A stretch of DNA of 64,000 bases from Williamsia faeni (GTDB lineage Bacteria > Actinomycetota > Actinomycetes > Mycobacteriales > Mycobacteriaceae), in assembly GCA_003202005.1 (NCBI GenBank), contig QJJF01000001.1, forward strand, positions 217,099-281,098. Direction: 5' to 3'. The position numbers and the translations under genes are program-made. Below, in pieces: positions 26,630 through 34,581 of this stretch. Numbering within the stretch: the stretch's first letter is position 1; the number at the start of each line of letters is the position of its first letter. The notes under the pieces are model-generated. The model saw only the letters and a list, made by a program, of their open reading frames with translations, searched no databases and was not told where the DNA came from.

Positions 26630-27589
26630 TCACGTGAGATGCGCGCGAACCGGCGCAGGCCACCCCGTGATGTCGAGACCGAACGTGCGAAGCATCGCCA
26701 ACGCGATGCGCTCCATCCCGAAGCCGACACACGCGCTGTGCGCAACTTCTCCGCCGGCTGTGGTGATCCCGAATGCCTCGCCAAAGTGGTCTTGGTGGCA
26801 GTTACACGACACCACAGCGGTCCCGTCATCGAGGTCACCGTAAAGCCGGACAACCAATTCCGTCTTGAGGTTCTCCTCGCGCTGTCCCGCAGCGAGAATA
26901 CGACCGGCGCGCCCGAAAAACGGGTCGTTCGCCGCCTCTTGTCTTGCCGTGAGTCCCAATTCGGCCAGCACGTCGAGCCCACGCCCCACCCACTCGTCTC
27001 GGTGGGCTCGAGCTTCCGCCGGCGTCCCCACACGGACGAACTCGTGCATCCGGAATGCCTGCATTCGAGCGGGGTCCACTGCCGGCTCGTGGCGAAAGCA
27101 GAATCCGTAGACGTCGAGCAACACACCTTCTTCCGAAAGTGTCTTTGGCAGTGTCGAATAACTCGGGTGGCAGGCTGCGGACACCAACATCGTTCCGGCG
27201 GATTCGAGATGGTGATCCCAGTCCCGGCCGGCCTCGCGATCTGCCAGCAGCGATCGATGGTCCTTGTTGTCCCCGGTGAACGTCGAAATCGCACCGGTCA
27301 GATTGGGGAAGGACGCGATGTAGTCGGTCTTCTCGAATGCGTCACGGGGAAATACCGGCGGAAACCGTAACTTTCGCGGACTTGCACCATAGGCTGCGAC
27401 ACCGGCTTTGACGACCAGTCGGTCTATGCCGTCGATGATCTGTTCAAAATCCGAGCTACGGCCGTACAGGCCATCGATTCCGGTGGGGATCAACAGCTGG
27501 GCTGCAATCAGTTCGTCACGAAACCTGGCCCGTTCCCGGTCGAGATCGCTTGCCCTGTCATCGGTTACGGAGCCCGAAATAAACGTCAT
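26630..27589 (-). CDS. Amino acid:[carrier protein] ligase (class II aaRS-like)
   Basis: About 319 residues. It looks like the catalytic core of an atypical seryl-tRNA synthetase without a tRNA-binding arm. It has Cys140 (LVSAACHPSYS), Glu183 (MHEFVRVG) and Cys287 (HSACVGFGMER), matching the three zinc ligands of the Bradyrhizobium enzymes, plus the class II motif 3 (GFGMERI). Those enzymes activate glycine or alanine with ATP and load it on the phosphopantetheine of a small carrier protein. Its ATG follows the dehydrogenase stop by one base. A carrier protein and AcpS-type enzyme lie on the divergent operon, a complete loading set. Amino acid specificity is not readable here. Confidence 0.9.
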   Translation of the reverse strand: MTFISGSVTDDRASDLDRERARFRDELIAAQLLIPTGIDGLYGRSSDFEQIIDGIDRLVVKAGVAAYGASPRKLRFPPVFPRDAFEKTDYIASFPNLTGAISTFTGDNKDHRSLLADREAGRDWDHHLESAGTMLVSAACHPSYSTLPKTLSEEGVLLDVYGFCFRHEPAVDPARMQAFRMHEFVRVGTPAEARAHRDEWVGRGLDVLAELGLTARQEAANDPFFGRAGRILAAGQREENLKTELVVRLYGDLDDGTAVVSCNCHQDHFGEAFGITTAGGEVAHSACVGFGMERIALAMLRTFGLDITGWPAPVRAHLT

Positions 27590-27590
27590 G

Positions 27591-28754
27591 TCAATTACCC
27601 CTCTGCGCAAGCACCAGAGATGCATTGTTCGCCCGAATTCGATCGTTGGACACCATGAGTTGTGGGCCATACGAGTCGCGGAGCAACCGTCCCATCGATG
27701 CGGCATGGTCTTCGCGGTACCCACTGATACCGCACAGCGCCAATGCTCCGGCCACCACATCTACCACGGCCAGCGAGGCATCGAGTTTGAGGTTGTTCAT
27801 CGCGAACGTGAATCCGACGGTGGGGTCGGGCTCGCCGGTCGCCAGGAAGGTTTCGTAACGATCGATCTGCTGTGCCACCGACGCAACGAATCTCTGGTGG
27901 ATCACCATCAGATCGGCGAGTTTCGCGGCCTGCGGTGGCGTCGAGGTTCCCGCCTTCCTTGCTGCCGATCGGACCTGACTGCGCGCCTTTGCCACTGCGG
28001 CGTCCGCGATTCCCAGCCAGACCGATGCCCACAACGTGTGCGATGCGGGGAGCATCGTGTGCGACGAGATCGAGGCGTACTCGGCGGGCACGACATTGGC
28101 CGCGTCGGTGCGGCTGCGGATGATGAAACCCGGGCTGCAGGTGCCGCGAAACCCGAGTACATCCCAGGTCCCGGTCTTCTCGAGCTCAGTGTCTCCGCGC
28201 GGGCAGACGACCAAAACCTGATCGGTTGGTCGACTGTCCGGATCGCGGCGGGCAGTTGCGCAGATGTAGTCGGCGTATTCGCCGTAGGAGATCACCGGAG
28301 CGTTCTTCTCCAGCACGACCACGTCACCGTGCCGCACGACCGCACAACTCGACGTCCGCACATCGCCACCGGTACTGATCTCCGTGGTCGCCGACGCCAG
28401 CAGCGCCTCCTCGGCGGCAATTCTCCGGGTCAGCTCGGCGATTGGTCCGGCAGCCGCATGCCAACGCAGACTCAAGGCCTGCGTGTGGTGCATGGCAAAG
28501 ACCATCCCGGCTGAACTGCAGGCGGCTCCCAACTGACGGGCAATCGCGGTCAGTTCGGTGATCGAGGCGGATTGACCACCGAGTTCGACCGGAAGCGAAC
28601 AGGACAGCAACCCGTGCGATCGCATCGCATCGACCGCCTCGACCGGAAACCGGGAGTTGCGATCCACGTCATCCGCGGCCGCCGACGCCGCCGCCACCGC
28701 GGCAGTGGCGTCAGGACGAGCACTCTCGGAAATGGTTGGCGCTGTAGTCGTCAA
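27591..28754 (-). CDS. Acyl-CoA dehydrogenase-family flavoprotein
   Basis: A 387-residue protein with the ACAD fold: helical N-terminal domain (SRFPVEAVDAMRSHGLL, GAACSSAGMVFAMHHT), middle beta domain (VVLEKNAPVISYGEYAD, TWDVLGFRGTCSPGF) and C-terminal four-helix FAD domain ending CGISGYREDHAASMGRLLRD. In its context the substrate may be an aminoacyl or acyl group on the nearby carrier protein instead of a CoA ester, as for prolyl-carrier dehydrogenases in antibiotic pathways; this is inference. It is the first gene of the minus-strand EPS operon and is divergent from the carrier gene. Confidence 0.87.
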   Translation of the reverse strand: MTTTAPTISESARPDATAAVAAASAAADDVDRNSRFPVEAVDAMRSHGLLSCSLPVELGGQSASITELTAIARQLGAACSSAGMVFAMHHTQALSLRWHAAAGPIAELTRRIAAEEALLASATTEISTGGDVRTSSCAVVRHGDVVVLEKNAPVISYGEYADYICATARRDPDSRPTDQVLVVCPRGDTELEKTGTWDVLGFRGTCSPGFIIRSRTDAANVVPAEYASISSHTMLPASHTLWASVWLGIADAAVAKARSQVRSAARKAGTSTPPQAAKLADLMVIHQRFVASVAQQIDRYETFLATGEPDPTVGFTFAMNNLKLDASLAVVDVVAGALALCGISGYREDHAASMGRLLRDSYGPQLMVSNDRIRANNASLVLAQRGN

Positions 28755-28847
28755 CGAGTTGTCCTCAGTCCGGGTTTGGGAGCGTGCGGAAACCGCGAAC
28801 CCAGCGGCACACTACACTAACCTAATCTTGTGACGCCGCAAAGATTT

Positions 28848-28882
28848 CACGATACGTAGTCCCGGTTACAGACCGTATCGTG
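28848..28882. promoter_or_regulatory. Inverted repeat in the divergent EPS/carrier promoter region
   Basis: CACGATACG (28848-28856) and its exact reverse complement CGTATCGTG (28874-28882) are separated by 17 bp, in the roughly 180-bp gap between the dehydrogenase and carrier genes. A partial repeat of GACCGT..GTGGTC follows. The gap must drive both arms of EPS cluster 1, so this is a good candidate operator for co-regulation. No regulator gene adjoins it. Confidence 0.5.
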
Positions 28883-28933
28883 GTCGGACCGTGGTCCCCC
28901 GTTGACCTGCCTTGAGACATGAGGAAAGTAGTC

Positions 28934-29179
28934 GTGCAAACCCGAATCCGTGAAATTGTCGCCTCCCACGGCAAGATGTCGATCGACCTCAGCTCCTTGA
29001 GCTCGAATGCCGACCTGTACGAATTGGGCCTCACCTCGCACGCGAGTGTGAACGTGATGCTCGCGCTCGAGGACGAGTTCGACATCGAGTTCCCAGACGA
29101 AGACCTCAAGAAGGCCACTTTTGCCTCCGTGGAGAACATCGAGGCCGTGGTCAGCCGCCTCACCGGCGATTCAGTGTGA
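28934..29179 (+). CDS. Aminoacyl/acyl carrier protein
   Basis: An 81-residue acidic four-helix carrier protein. The phosphopantetheine site is LGLTSHASV (Ser35), where acyl carriers normally have DSL; the Thr-Ser form with Ser at the right place is typical of variant carriers. MLALEDEFDIEFPDEDL is the usual acidic recognition helix. I chose GTG 28934, which has GAGGAAAG six bases upstream; an ATG at 28919 is less well placed. It should be loaded by the divergent amino acid:carrier ligase after activation by the AcpS-like enzyme at 33707. Its stop overlaps the next gene's GTG (GTGA). Confidence 0.9.
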   Translation: MQTRIREIVASHGKMSIDLSSLSSNADLYELGLTSHASVNVMLALEDEFDIEFPDEDLKKATFASVENIEAVVSRLTGDSV

Positions 29180-30153
29180 CCACCGCGCGAAGTGGTGACT
29201 CGATTTCACTCTCGGCGTTGCACCCTGGCACGTATCAACCGCATTTCGCGCATTCGGACAATCGAATCTGGCGGGAAACCAATTGTTACGCCGATTTGTG
29301 GATAGAGGTCCTTCACGCCCTCGGGCATGATCCCGTGCCCTCATTTGTGTCCGCGCTGTCCGCTGATCACGATGGCGAACAGTGGACCTTCTTGAAGATG
29401 GAACAGACCGATCTTCGAATCCTCTACGGCCTCGAGGTCACAGAGGACACCCTGTGGCGACCGGTTCTCGACACTGTCGAAAGCGGTCCTCGCCGCTCTC
29501 TTTTCCATACTGTGGAAGTCGATAGTTGGTGGCTGCCAGACACTATCGGCACCGACTACCACAGCGCCCATGTCAAGACCACGATCGTCCCCGCCGCTGT
29601 CGACCGTGATAATCGGTCACTCGTGTACTTCCACAACGCCGGACTCTTCGAACTGAGCGGAGACGACTTCACCGGTGTCTTCGGCCTGGACCTGATCGAT
29701 GGCGAGACCTTGCCGCCTTACGTCGAACAGGTCCGGTCGTTCGCGGACCGAGCGCAACCGGACGCCGTTCTCACTTCCGTGCGCGAACACCTGTCGAGGC
29801 GGGCAGCCGGCGACCCGATGGAACGGCTCGCGCGGTCGATCGACGAGGCCGTCGTATGGCTGCCCGAGTACGGTCTCGAGACATTTCATCAATGGGCATT
29901 TGCCACTTTGCGTCAATGCGGCGCCTCTGCCGAGCTCGCTGCCGACCTGTCGGCGTACCTCGGTGCGGGCCCCGCTCCCGGTGCCGACGCGGCCCGAGTG
30001 CCGTTCCTCGAAGTCGCCGAAACCGCCAAGTCGGTCCAGTTCAAGTTGGCGCGCGCGGCCCGCGGCCGCAAGGTCGATGTCGAGGAATCGCTCCAGAAGA
30101 TGTCGGCGTCGTGGGCACAGGCGATGGACATCGTCGCTGCCGCGGTGGAGTAG
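29176..30153 (+). CDS. DUF1839-family protein, carrier-protein partner
   Basis: A 325-residue protein starting GTG, with 4-bp overlap to the carrier gene. ALHPGTYQPHFAHSDNRIW, ETNCYADLWIEVLHALG, WTFLKMEQTDLRILYGLEV and SWWLPDTIGTDYHSAHVKTTI match the DUF1839 family, which is found beside amino acid:carrier ligases in several bacteria. No reaction is established. Conserved Cys, His, Asp and Glu residues in the first 170 residues would suit an aminoacyl transferase role. It has no signal peptide. The tight coupling to the carrier gene is the best functional clue. Confidence 0.85.
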   Translation: MTTARSGDSISLSALHPGTYQPHFAHSDNRIWRETNCYADLWIEVLHALGHDPVPSFVSALSADHDGEQWTFLKMEQTDLRILYGLEVTEDTLWRPVLDTVESGPRRSLFHTVEVDSWWLPDTIGTDYHSAHVKTTIVPAAVDRDNRSLVYFHNAGLFELSGDDFTGVFGLDLIDGETLPPYVEQVRSFADRAQPDAVLTSVREHLSRRAAGDPMERLARSIDEAVVWLPEYGLETFHQWAFATLRQCGASAELAADLSAYLGAGPAPGADAARVPFLEVAETAKSVQFKLARAARGRKVDVEESLQKMSASWAQAMDIVAAAVE

Positions 30154-30156
30154 AGA

Positions 30157-32601
30157 GTGCTAACCGACTGTCGCCTGATAGCCACCGTTCCCGACGAGTT
30201 CGCCGACGTGACTGCTCTGTCCCTCGCACCTGACGTTCCCGCGCTCGCCGTCGAGTGGCGGGGTTTGGTGACTCGGCACCCCTGTTGGTCGGACTTACTG
30301 CTCGCGGTTGGCGACAGCGTTGACGACGCGGACTGGTGGTTGACTGGACGCCATGACAACACGTCCGCGACCCGCCTCCGGTTCGCCGGCCTGACGTTCC
30401 CGGCCACCGTGTACGTCGACGGATCGGCGGTCGCCGAGGTCGAGTCGATGTTCCTTCCGGTTGACGTATCCCTCACTCCGGGGCCACATGAGATCGCGAT
30501 TTGTTTCCGGTCGCTTTCGCAGTGGTTGACGAAGCGCCGCGGGAGGGGCCGGTGGCGATCCAATCTCGTTGCCGAACAGAAACTTCGGTGGGCCCGCACC
30601 ACTTTGCTCGGCCGCGCCCCGGTCTACGGGGGGTCACCGGCCCCCGTCGGGCTCTGGAGGACGACAGAGGTGATCGCCGGTCTCTGCCTGGACGACGTCG
30701 ACGTGCAATGCGACGTTGCCGACTCCCGGGTCAGGATTTCTGGCCGGTGCACCGATGCCGGCGGCACTCCCGCGGCCGGCCGCGAGATCAGCTGCGGCAT
30801 CAGCCGCGACGACACAATCATCACCACGGCCCGAACCCGGACCGCGCCAGACGGCAGTTTTACCGCAACCATCGACGTCGTTGCACCGGAACTGTGGTGG
30901 CCCCGCGGTTACGGCAGCCAGACACTGTACGAATTGGACCTGCACGTAGCCGAGACTCGAATCCACCGTCGCCGTATCGGTTTTCGCAGCATCGACATCG
31001 ACCCTGCGACCGCACCGATCGGTTTCGGCCTGATGGTGAACGGTGTTCCCGTCTTCTGCCGAGGCGCAGTGTGGATGCCTGCCGATTCCGCGGATGTCGA
31101 CGCCTCCACGGATGCGATTCGGCATCACCTCCGGCTGCTCGCGGATGCCGGAGCCAATATGGTCCGGATACCCGGTGGCACCGTCTACGAAAAGCCGGAA
31201 TTCTGGAGTACCTGCGCAGAACTGGGAATTCTTGTGTGGCAGGACACGATGTTGGCAACTTTCGACCCCCCGACCGAGCTGAACGACGTGGTTGCCGCCG
31301 AGTTACAAGAGGTATTGCGCGCCATCGGTGGCAATCCATCCCTCGCTGTGGTCAGCGGCGGTAACGAGACTCTGCAGCAACCCGAAATGCTCGGCTTACC
31401 GACGCTTTCGCGCAACATTGACCTCATCGAGCATCGGCTGCGCACGATCGCCGCAGCCGCTCGGATCCCATACGTACCGTCAAGCCCCTCCGCGCCACCG
31501 CATAGTCCGGGCCTGGCGATTCGGCCCAGTTCCGGTGTGGCCCACTGGTTCGGCGTCGGAGGGTATCTTCAGCCACTGAGTTCCGTTGCAAACGCGCATG
31601 TCCGGTTCGCCGCCGAGTCACTGGCCTTTTCGATTCCATCCATCCCGGCCGCGGTGGAACAGCATTTCGGATCGTCGGCAGCCGCCGGTCACGATCCGCG
31701 CTGGAAATCCGGCGTTCCCCGCGACAAAGGGGCATCGTGGGACTTCGAAGATGTCCGCGACCATTATGTCCGCGAAATCTTCGCAGTGGACCCGATGCAG
31801 GTGCGCCGCACGGACCCCGACCGCTATCTGCAGCTGGGACGAATGGCGGTCATCGCGGCAATGAACCATTGCTTCGCCTTTTGGCGGCGACGTGACTCTG
31901 AATGTCGCGGCGCGCTGGTGCTTTCCGCCAAGGACCTGGTGGCGGGGCCGGGCTGGGGTCTCATCGATGTCGATGGTAACGCCAAGGCCACGCTGTCAGC
32001 CATACACCGGATCTGGTCGCCCGTCACGATTATTCTCTCGAACGAGGGACTCGACGGGGTCCGCGTAGACATTTTCAATGACAATTCGACGTCGCTCTCT
32101 GCGCGACTCGAACTCACAGCCACCGACTCTGCCGGCCGCGTCGTCGTCGACGGTCACACAGAAATGGTCATTCCCGAGAGGTCATCGACAACGATGCATG
32201 ATTCCGAGATCACCGGCGTGTTCCGCGACCTGGCACATGCGTACCGATTCGGTCCCGCCGGCGCGGATGCCGTGCAAGTCACGATGACCACCGAACAAGG
32301 ATCACCCATCGCACGCGATGCGCTCGTCATCAAGCCTGTGTCCGCTCCCGCCCGCACTGAACTACGCGCGAGTGCGAGCGCGGATGAGAAAGGTTCTTGG
32401 TACCTCGAAGTCATCGCCGACGCCGCCCTGCGATGGGTCGAGATCGACATTCCGGGTTGGCGCCCGGCAGACAACTATTTCCACCTCGCACCGGGCCTGC
32501 CCTATCGAGTCTCACTCAAAGGCACCAGCGCCACAGCACCTTCGGGTCGCGTGAGCTCAGTGGACTCGACGACGGTCGCGAAGGTCGCGGTCGCCGGATG
32601 A
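30157..32601 (+). CDS. Glycoside hydrolase family 2-like (beta-mannosidase-like) protein
   Basis: An 814-residue GH2-type protein starting GTG three bases after DUF1839. N-terminal jelly roll (ATVYVDGSAVAEVESMFLPVDVSL), Ig-like domain (ELWWPRGYGSQTLYELDL), then a TIM barrel with NGVPVFCRGAVWMPAD, DAGANMVRIPGGTVYE, LGILVWQDTM, the acid/base motif SGGNE and a probable nucleophile in FAAESLAFSIPSIP. The C-terminal 180 residues are beta-rich. No signal peptide is visible, so it should act in the cytoplasm, where it could trim or edit precursors or degrade repeat units. Specificity is unknown. Confidence 0.85.
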   Translation: MLTDCRLIATVPDEFADVTALSLAPDVPALAVEWRGLVTRHPCWSDLLLAVGDSVDDADWWLTGRHDNTSATRLRFAGLTFPATVYVDGSAVAEVESMFLPVDVSLTPGPHEIAICFRSLSQWLTKRRGRGRWRSNLVAEQKLRWARTTLLGRAPVYGGSPAPVGLWRTTEVIAGLCLDDVDVQCDVADSRVRISGRCTDAGGTPAAGREISCGISRDDTIITTARTRTAPDGSFTATIDVVAPELWWPRGYGSQTLYELDLHVAETRIHRRRIGFRSIDIDPATAPIGFGLMVNGVPVFCRGAVWMPADSADVDASTDAIRHHLRLLADAGANMVRIPGGTVYEKPEFWSTCAELGILVWQDTMLATFDPPTELNDVVAAELQEVLRAIGGNPSLAVVSGGNETLQQPEMLGLPTLSRNIDLIEHRLRTIAAAARIPYVPSSPSAPPHSPGLAIRPSSGVAHWFGVGGYLQPLSSVANAHVRFAAESLAFSIPSIPAAVEQHFGSSAAAGHDPRWKSGVPRDKGASWDFEDVRDHYVREIFAVDPMQVRRTDPDRYLQLGRMAVIAAMNHCFAFWRRRDSECRGALVLSAKDLVAGPGWGLIDVDGNAKATLSAIHRIWSPVTIILSNEGLDGVRVDIFNDNSTSLSARLELTATDSAGRVVVDGHTEMVIPERSSTTMHDSEITGVFRDLAHAYRFGPAGADAVQVTMTTEQGSPIARDALVIKPVSAPARTELRASASADEKGSWYLEVIADAALRWVEIDIPGWRPADNYFHLAPGLPYRVSLKGTSATAPSGRVSSVDSTTVAKVAVAG

Positions 32602-33710
32602 ACACACCCAGGATTGCGCTCGTGCACGAACGGCTGACCGAGATCGCCGGCTCCGAGCACGTCGTCGAACAACTGGCACACGAGTGGCCCAAGTCGAAAC
32701 TGTTTGTCCCTTTCGCCGACCCCGCCGCGGTCAACAACATCCTGCGGGACCGCGTGATCACCGGACCTCTCGATCACCTCTACCGTGCCACCGGTCGCAG
32801 ATCGTATGCGCCGCTGCTCCCCCTGGTGCCAACCGCATTACGGCGCATTGACTACGGCGATGTCGATGCAATCATCATCAGCCACCACGCGATGGCTTTG
32901 TCCGCCGTCCGCAACGCCGGATCGACGCCGACCATCGCCTACGTCCATTCACCGGCTCGTTGGGCCTGGGACCCGGCAATGCGGGCCGGCGAAGCCTCCG
33001 GGATCGCCGGGAAGTCCGCCTTGTCGCTCCTCGCCCGGATCGCGCGCCGCGCCGAATCCACTGCGGCGCCCAAGATCACCACAGTCGTCGCAAACAGCAC
33101 AGAGGTCGCCGATCGCATCCGGCGGTGGTGGAATCGGGAGTCGACAGTAGTTCATCCTCCCGTCGATACCGAGCGCTACTCAATCGACCCGAATGCCGTC
33201 CGAGACGATTTCTTTCTACTCGCGGGCAGGTTGGTACCCTACAAGCGGCCCGAGATCGCCATCGCCGCAGCCGAACAGGCCGGGGTCCGGCTGATCGTGG
33301 CCGGTTCTGGCCGTCTGGCCGACGACTGCCGAAAATTGGCCGGTCCGACGACCGTCTTTCTCGGTCGGGTCACAGATGCAGAGATGCTTTCCCTGCAGCG
33401 ACGCGCACAAGCCCTTCTCATGCCCGGTGTCGAAGACTTCGGAATCGTACCGGTCGAAGCAATGGGTTGTGGCACACCCGTTCTCGCGGTTGACGAAGGA
33501 GGTGCACTGGACACAGTAATACCCGGGTTGAGTGGCGAGCTCATTCCAAACGGTTCCGACGATGCGCTGATCGACGCTCTTGCCGCGGCAATGTCGGCGT
33601 TTGATGCCAAGGAGTATGACCACAACGCCATCTCGGATCACGCACAGCAATTTTCGCGAGCAAACTTCCGGAAATCCATGCGTGACATCGTCGAAGCCCA
33701 GCTCCGATGA
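32598..33710 (+). CDS. GT4-family glycosyltransferase (WbaZ-like)
   Basis: About 370 residues from ATG 32598, overlapping the GH2-like stop (ATGA). Motifs: IALVHERLTEIAGSEHVVEQ, AYVHSPARWAWDP, VVHPPVDTERYS, LLAGRLVPYKRPEIAI, ALLMPGVEDFGIVPVEAMGCGTPVLA and EGGALDTV. This subgroup includes WbaZ-type mannosyl/rhamnosyl transferases acting on undecaprenyl-linked sugars. It overlaps the AcpS-type gene downstream, so sugar assembly and carrier activation share an mRNA. Confidence 0.88.
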   Translation: MNTPRIALVHERLTEIAGSEHVVEQLAHEWPKSKLFVPFADPAAVNNILRDRVITGPLDHLYRATGRRSYAPLLPLVPTALRRIDYGDVDAIIISHHAMALSAVRNAGSTPTIAYVHSPARWAWDPAMRAGEASGIAGKSALSLLARIARRAESTAAPKITTVVANSTEVADRIRRWWNRESTVVHPPVDTERYSIDPNAVRDDFFLLAGRLVPYKRPEIAIAAAEQAGVRLIVAGSGRLADDCRKLAGPTTVFLGRVTDAEMLSLQRRAQALLMPGVEDFGIVPVEAMGCGTPVLAVDEGGALDTVIPGLSGELIPNGSDDALIDALAAAMSAFDAKEYDHNAISDHAQQFSRANFRKSMRDIVEAQLR

Positions 33711-34111
33711 ACCAACCGGACGCGGTCCGGATCGGTTGCGACGTGGTGAGCCTGGCAGACATCGACGATTCGATGGACAGCTTCGGTGATCGATTCCTCC
33801 ACCGGGTGTTCACCAACCGCGAAATCCAATTTTGCACCGTCACCGGCACTGTCCGGCGGGAGCGCCTCGCCGCCCGTTTTGCGGCGAAGGAGGCTGTGGT
33901 CAAGGCACTGGCGATTCCGGACATCGCCACACCCCCGCATGAGATCGAGGTGATCAACGATGCGACTGGTCGCCCACACATTGTCCTGCACGGCTCGATC
34001 GCTGCTCTGGCCAGATCCCAGGATTGGGGTCCCGTTCAGGTCTCGCTATCCCATACTGATTGTCACTCCATGGCCGTCGTCGCGGTGCTGATCACGCCAA
34101 CAGCCTCCTGA
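33707..34111 (+). CDS. AcpS-type 4'-phosphopantetheinyl transferase
   Basis: A 134-residue protein of normal AcpS length. IGCDVVSLADID has the metal-binding Asp, RVFTNREIQF is the conserved FT..E segment, ARFAAKEAVVKAL is the WxxKEA-type motif with metal-binding Glu, and VSLSHTD closes the family signature. It transfers phosphopantetheine from CoA to a carrier-protein serine. Being the last gene of the carrier operon (ATGA overlap with the GT4), it is most simply a dedicated activator of the carrier at 28934, separate from the housekeeping AcpS. Confidence 0.9.
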   Translation: MNQPDAVRIGCDVVSLADIDDSMDSFGDRFLHRVFTNREIQFCTVTGTVRRERLAARFAAKEAVVKALAIPDIATPPHEIEVINDATGRPHIVLHGSIAALARSQDWGPVQVSLSHTDCHSMAVVAVLITPTAS

Positions 34112-34579
34112 ACCGTGAGGTTTGCCGATCCGGTGCTAATCTCAGCTTCCGACAATGATCAATGCTCGGTTCGCAAGGCTGATTCGGTAGGAGAGCGCAT
34201 GGAGCCTGTCCAGAGGGTCGTCCTCGATGCATCGGCCTTGTCGAGTTCACCGATCGATCCGGAACGGCCTGCGCCTTGACAGAAACGACGCCGCACTGTT
34301 CCCGGTCGGCGAATGGACCGCCTGGCTCGTGCCCGAATACGCTCGCAAACCTGCGATTCTGCGTTCTTTCCTGCCATAGGGCGGCGGCGGCGGTAGAGTA
34401 CGAAGCAACGTTTGACCGGTGTTAACCGTCTCACGAAGCATCACGACCTTAAGATCGTGCGCGAGGTCAGATTTGCAGATACGCTTGCTTTCGCTAGAAC
34501 AAACCCCTCGACCAATAAACTTGTTCCGAAAATCTCTCGCCAACTCAGAGAATGCAAACATACCTCAGAGAATGCAAAC
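34112..34579. other. Gap with decayed short coding remnant and promoter
   Basis: About 470 bp between the AcpS-type gene and the glycosylphosphotransferase. An AGGAG site precedes ATG 34199 and a 26-codon ORF (ends 34279). In another frame the sequence continues as a plausible protein tail (DAALFPVGEWTAWLVPEYA, about 34283-34340), suggesting a small frameshifted gene relic. The AT-richer DNA from about 34400 probably contains the next gene's promoter. Confidence 0.35.
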
Positions 34580-34581
34580 AT
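34544..34581. repeat. 20-bp-period tandem repeat at the start of the glycosylphosphotransferase gene
   Basis: CTCAGAGAATGCAAACAT occurs at 34544-34561 and again at 34564-34581, a 20-bp period. The second copy runs into the ATG at 34580. Each copy includes an ATG in another frame. A period of 20 is not a multiple of three, so gain or loss of a unit would change upstream frame and leader length. Confidence 0.7.

Noticed and set aside
26630-27589. Interpretation as a seryl-tRNA synthetase
   Set aside because: At about 319 residues it lacks any tRNA-binding arm, and the neighbouring carrier protein, DUF1839 and AcpS genes fit a carrier-protein ligase.
28919-28933. ATG 28919 as start of the carrier protein
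   Set aside because: It would place the GAGGAAAG ribosome site inside the coding region. GTG 28934 is correctly spaced from it.
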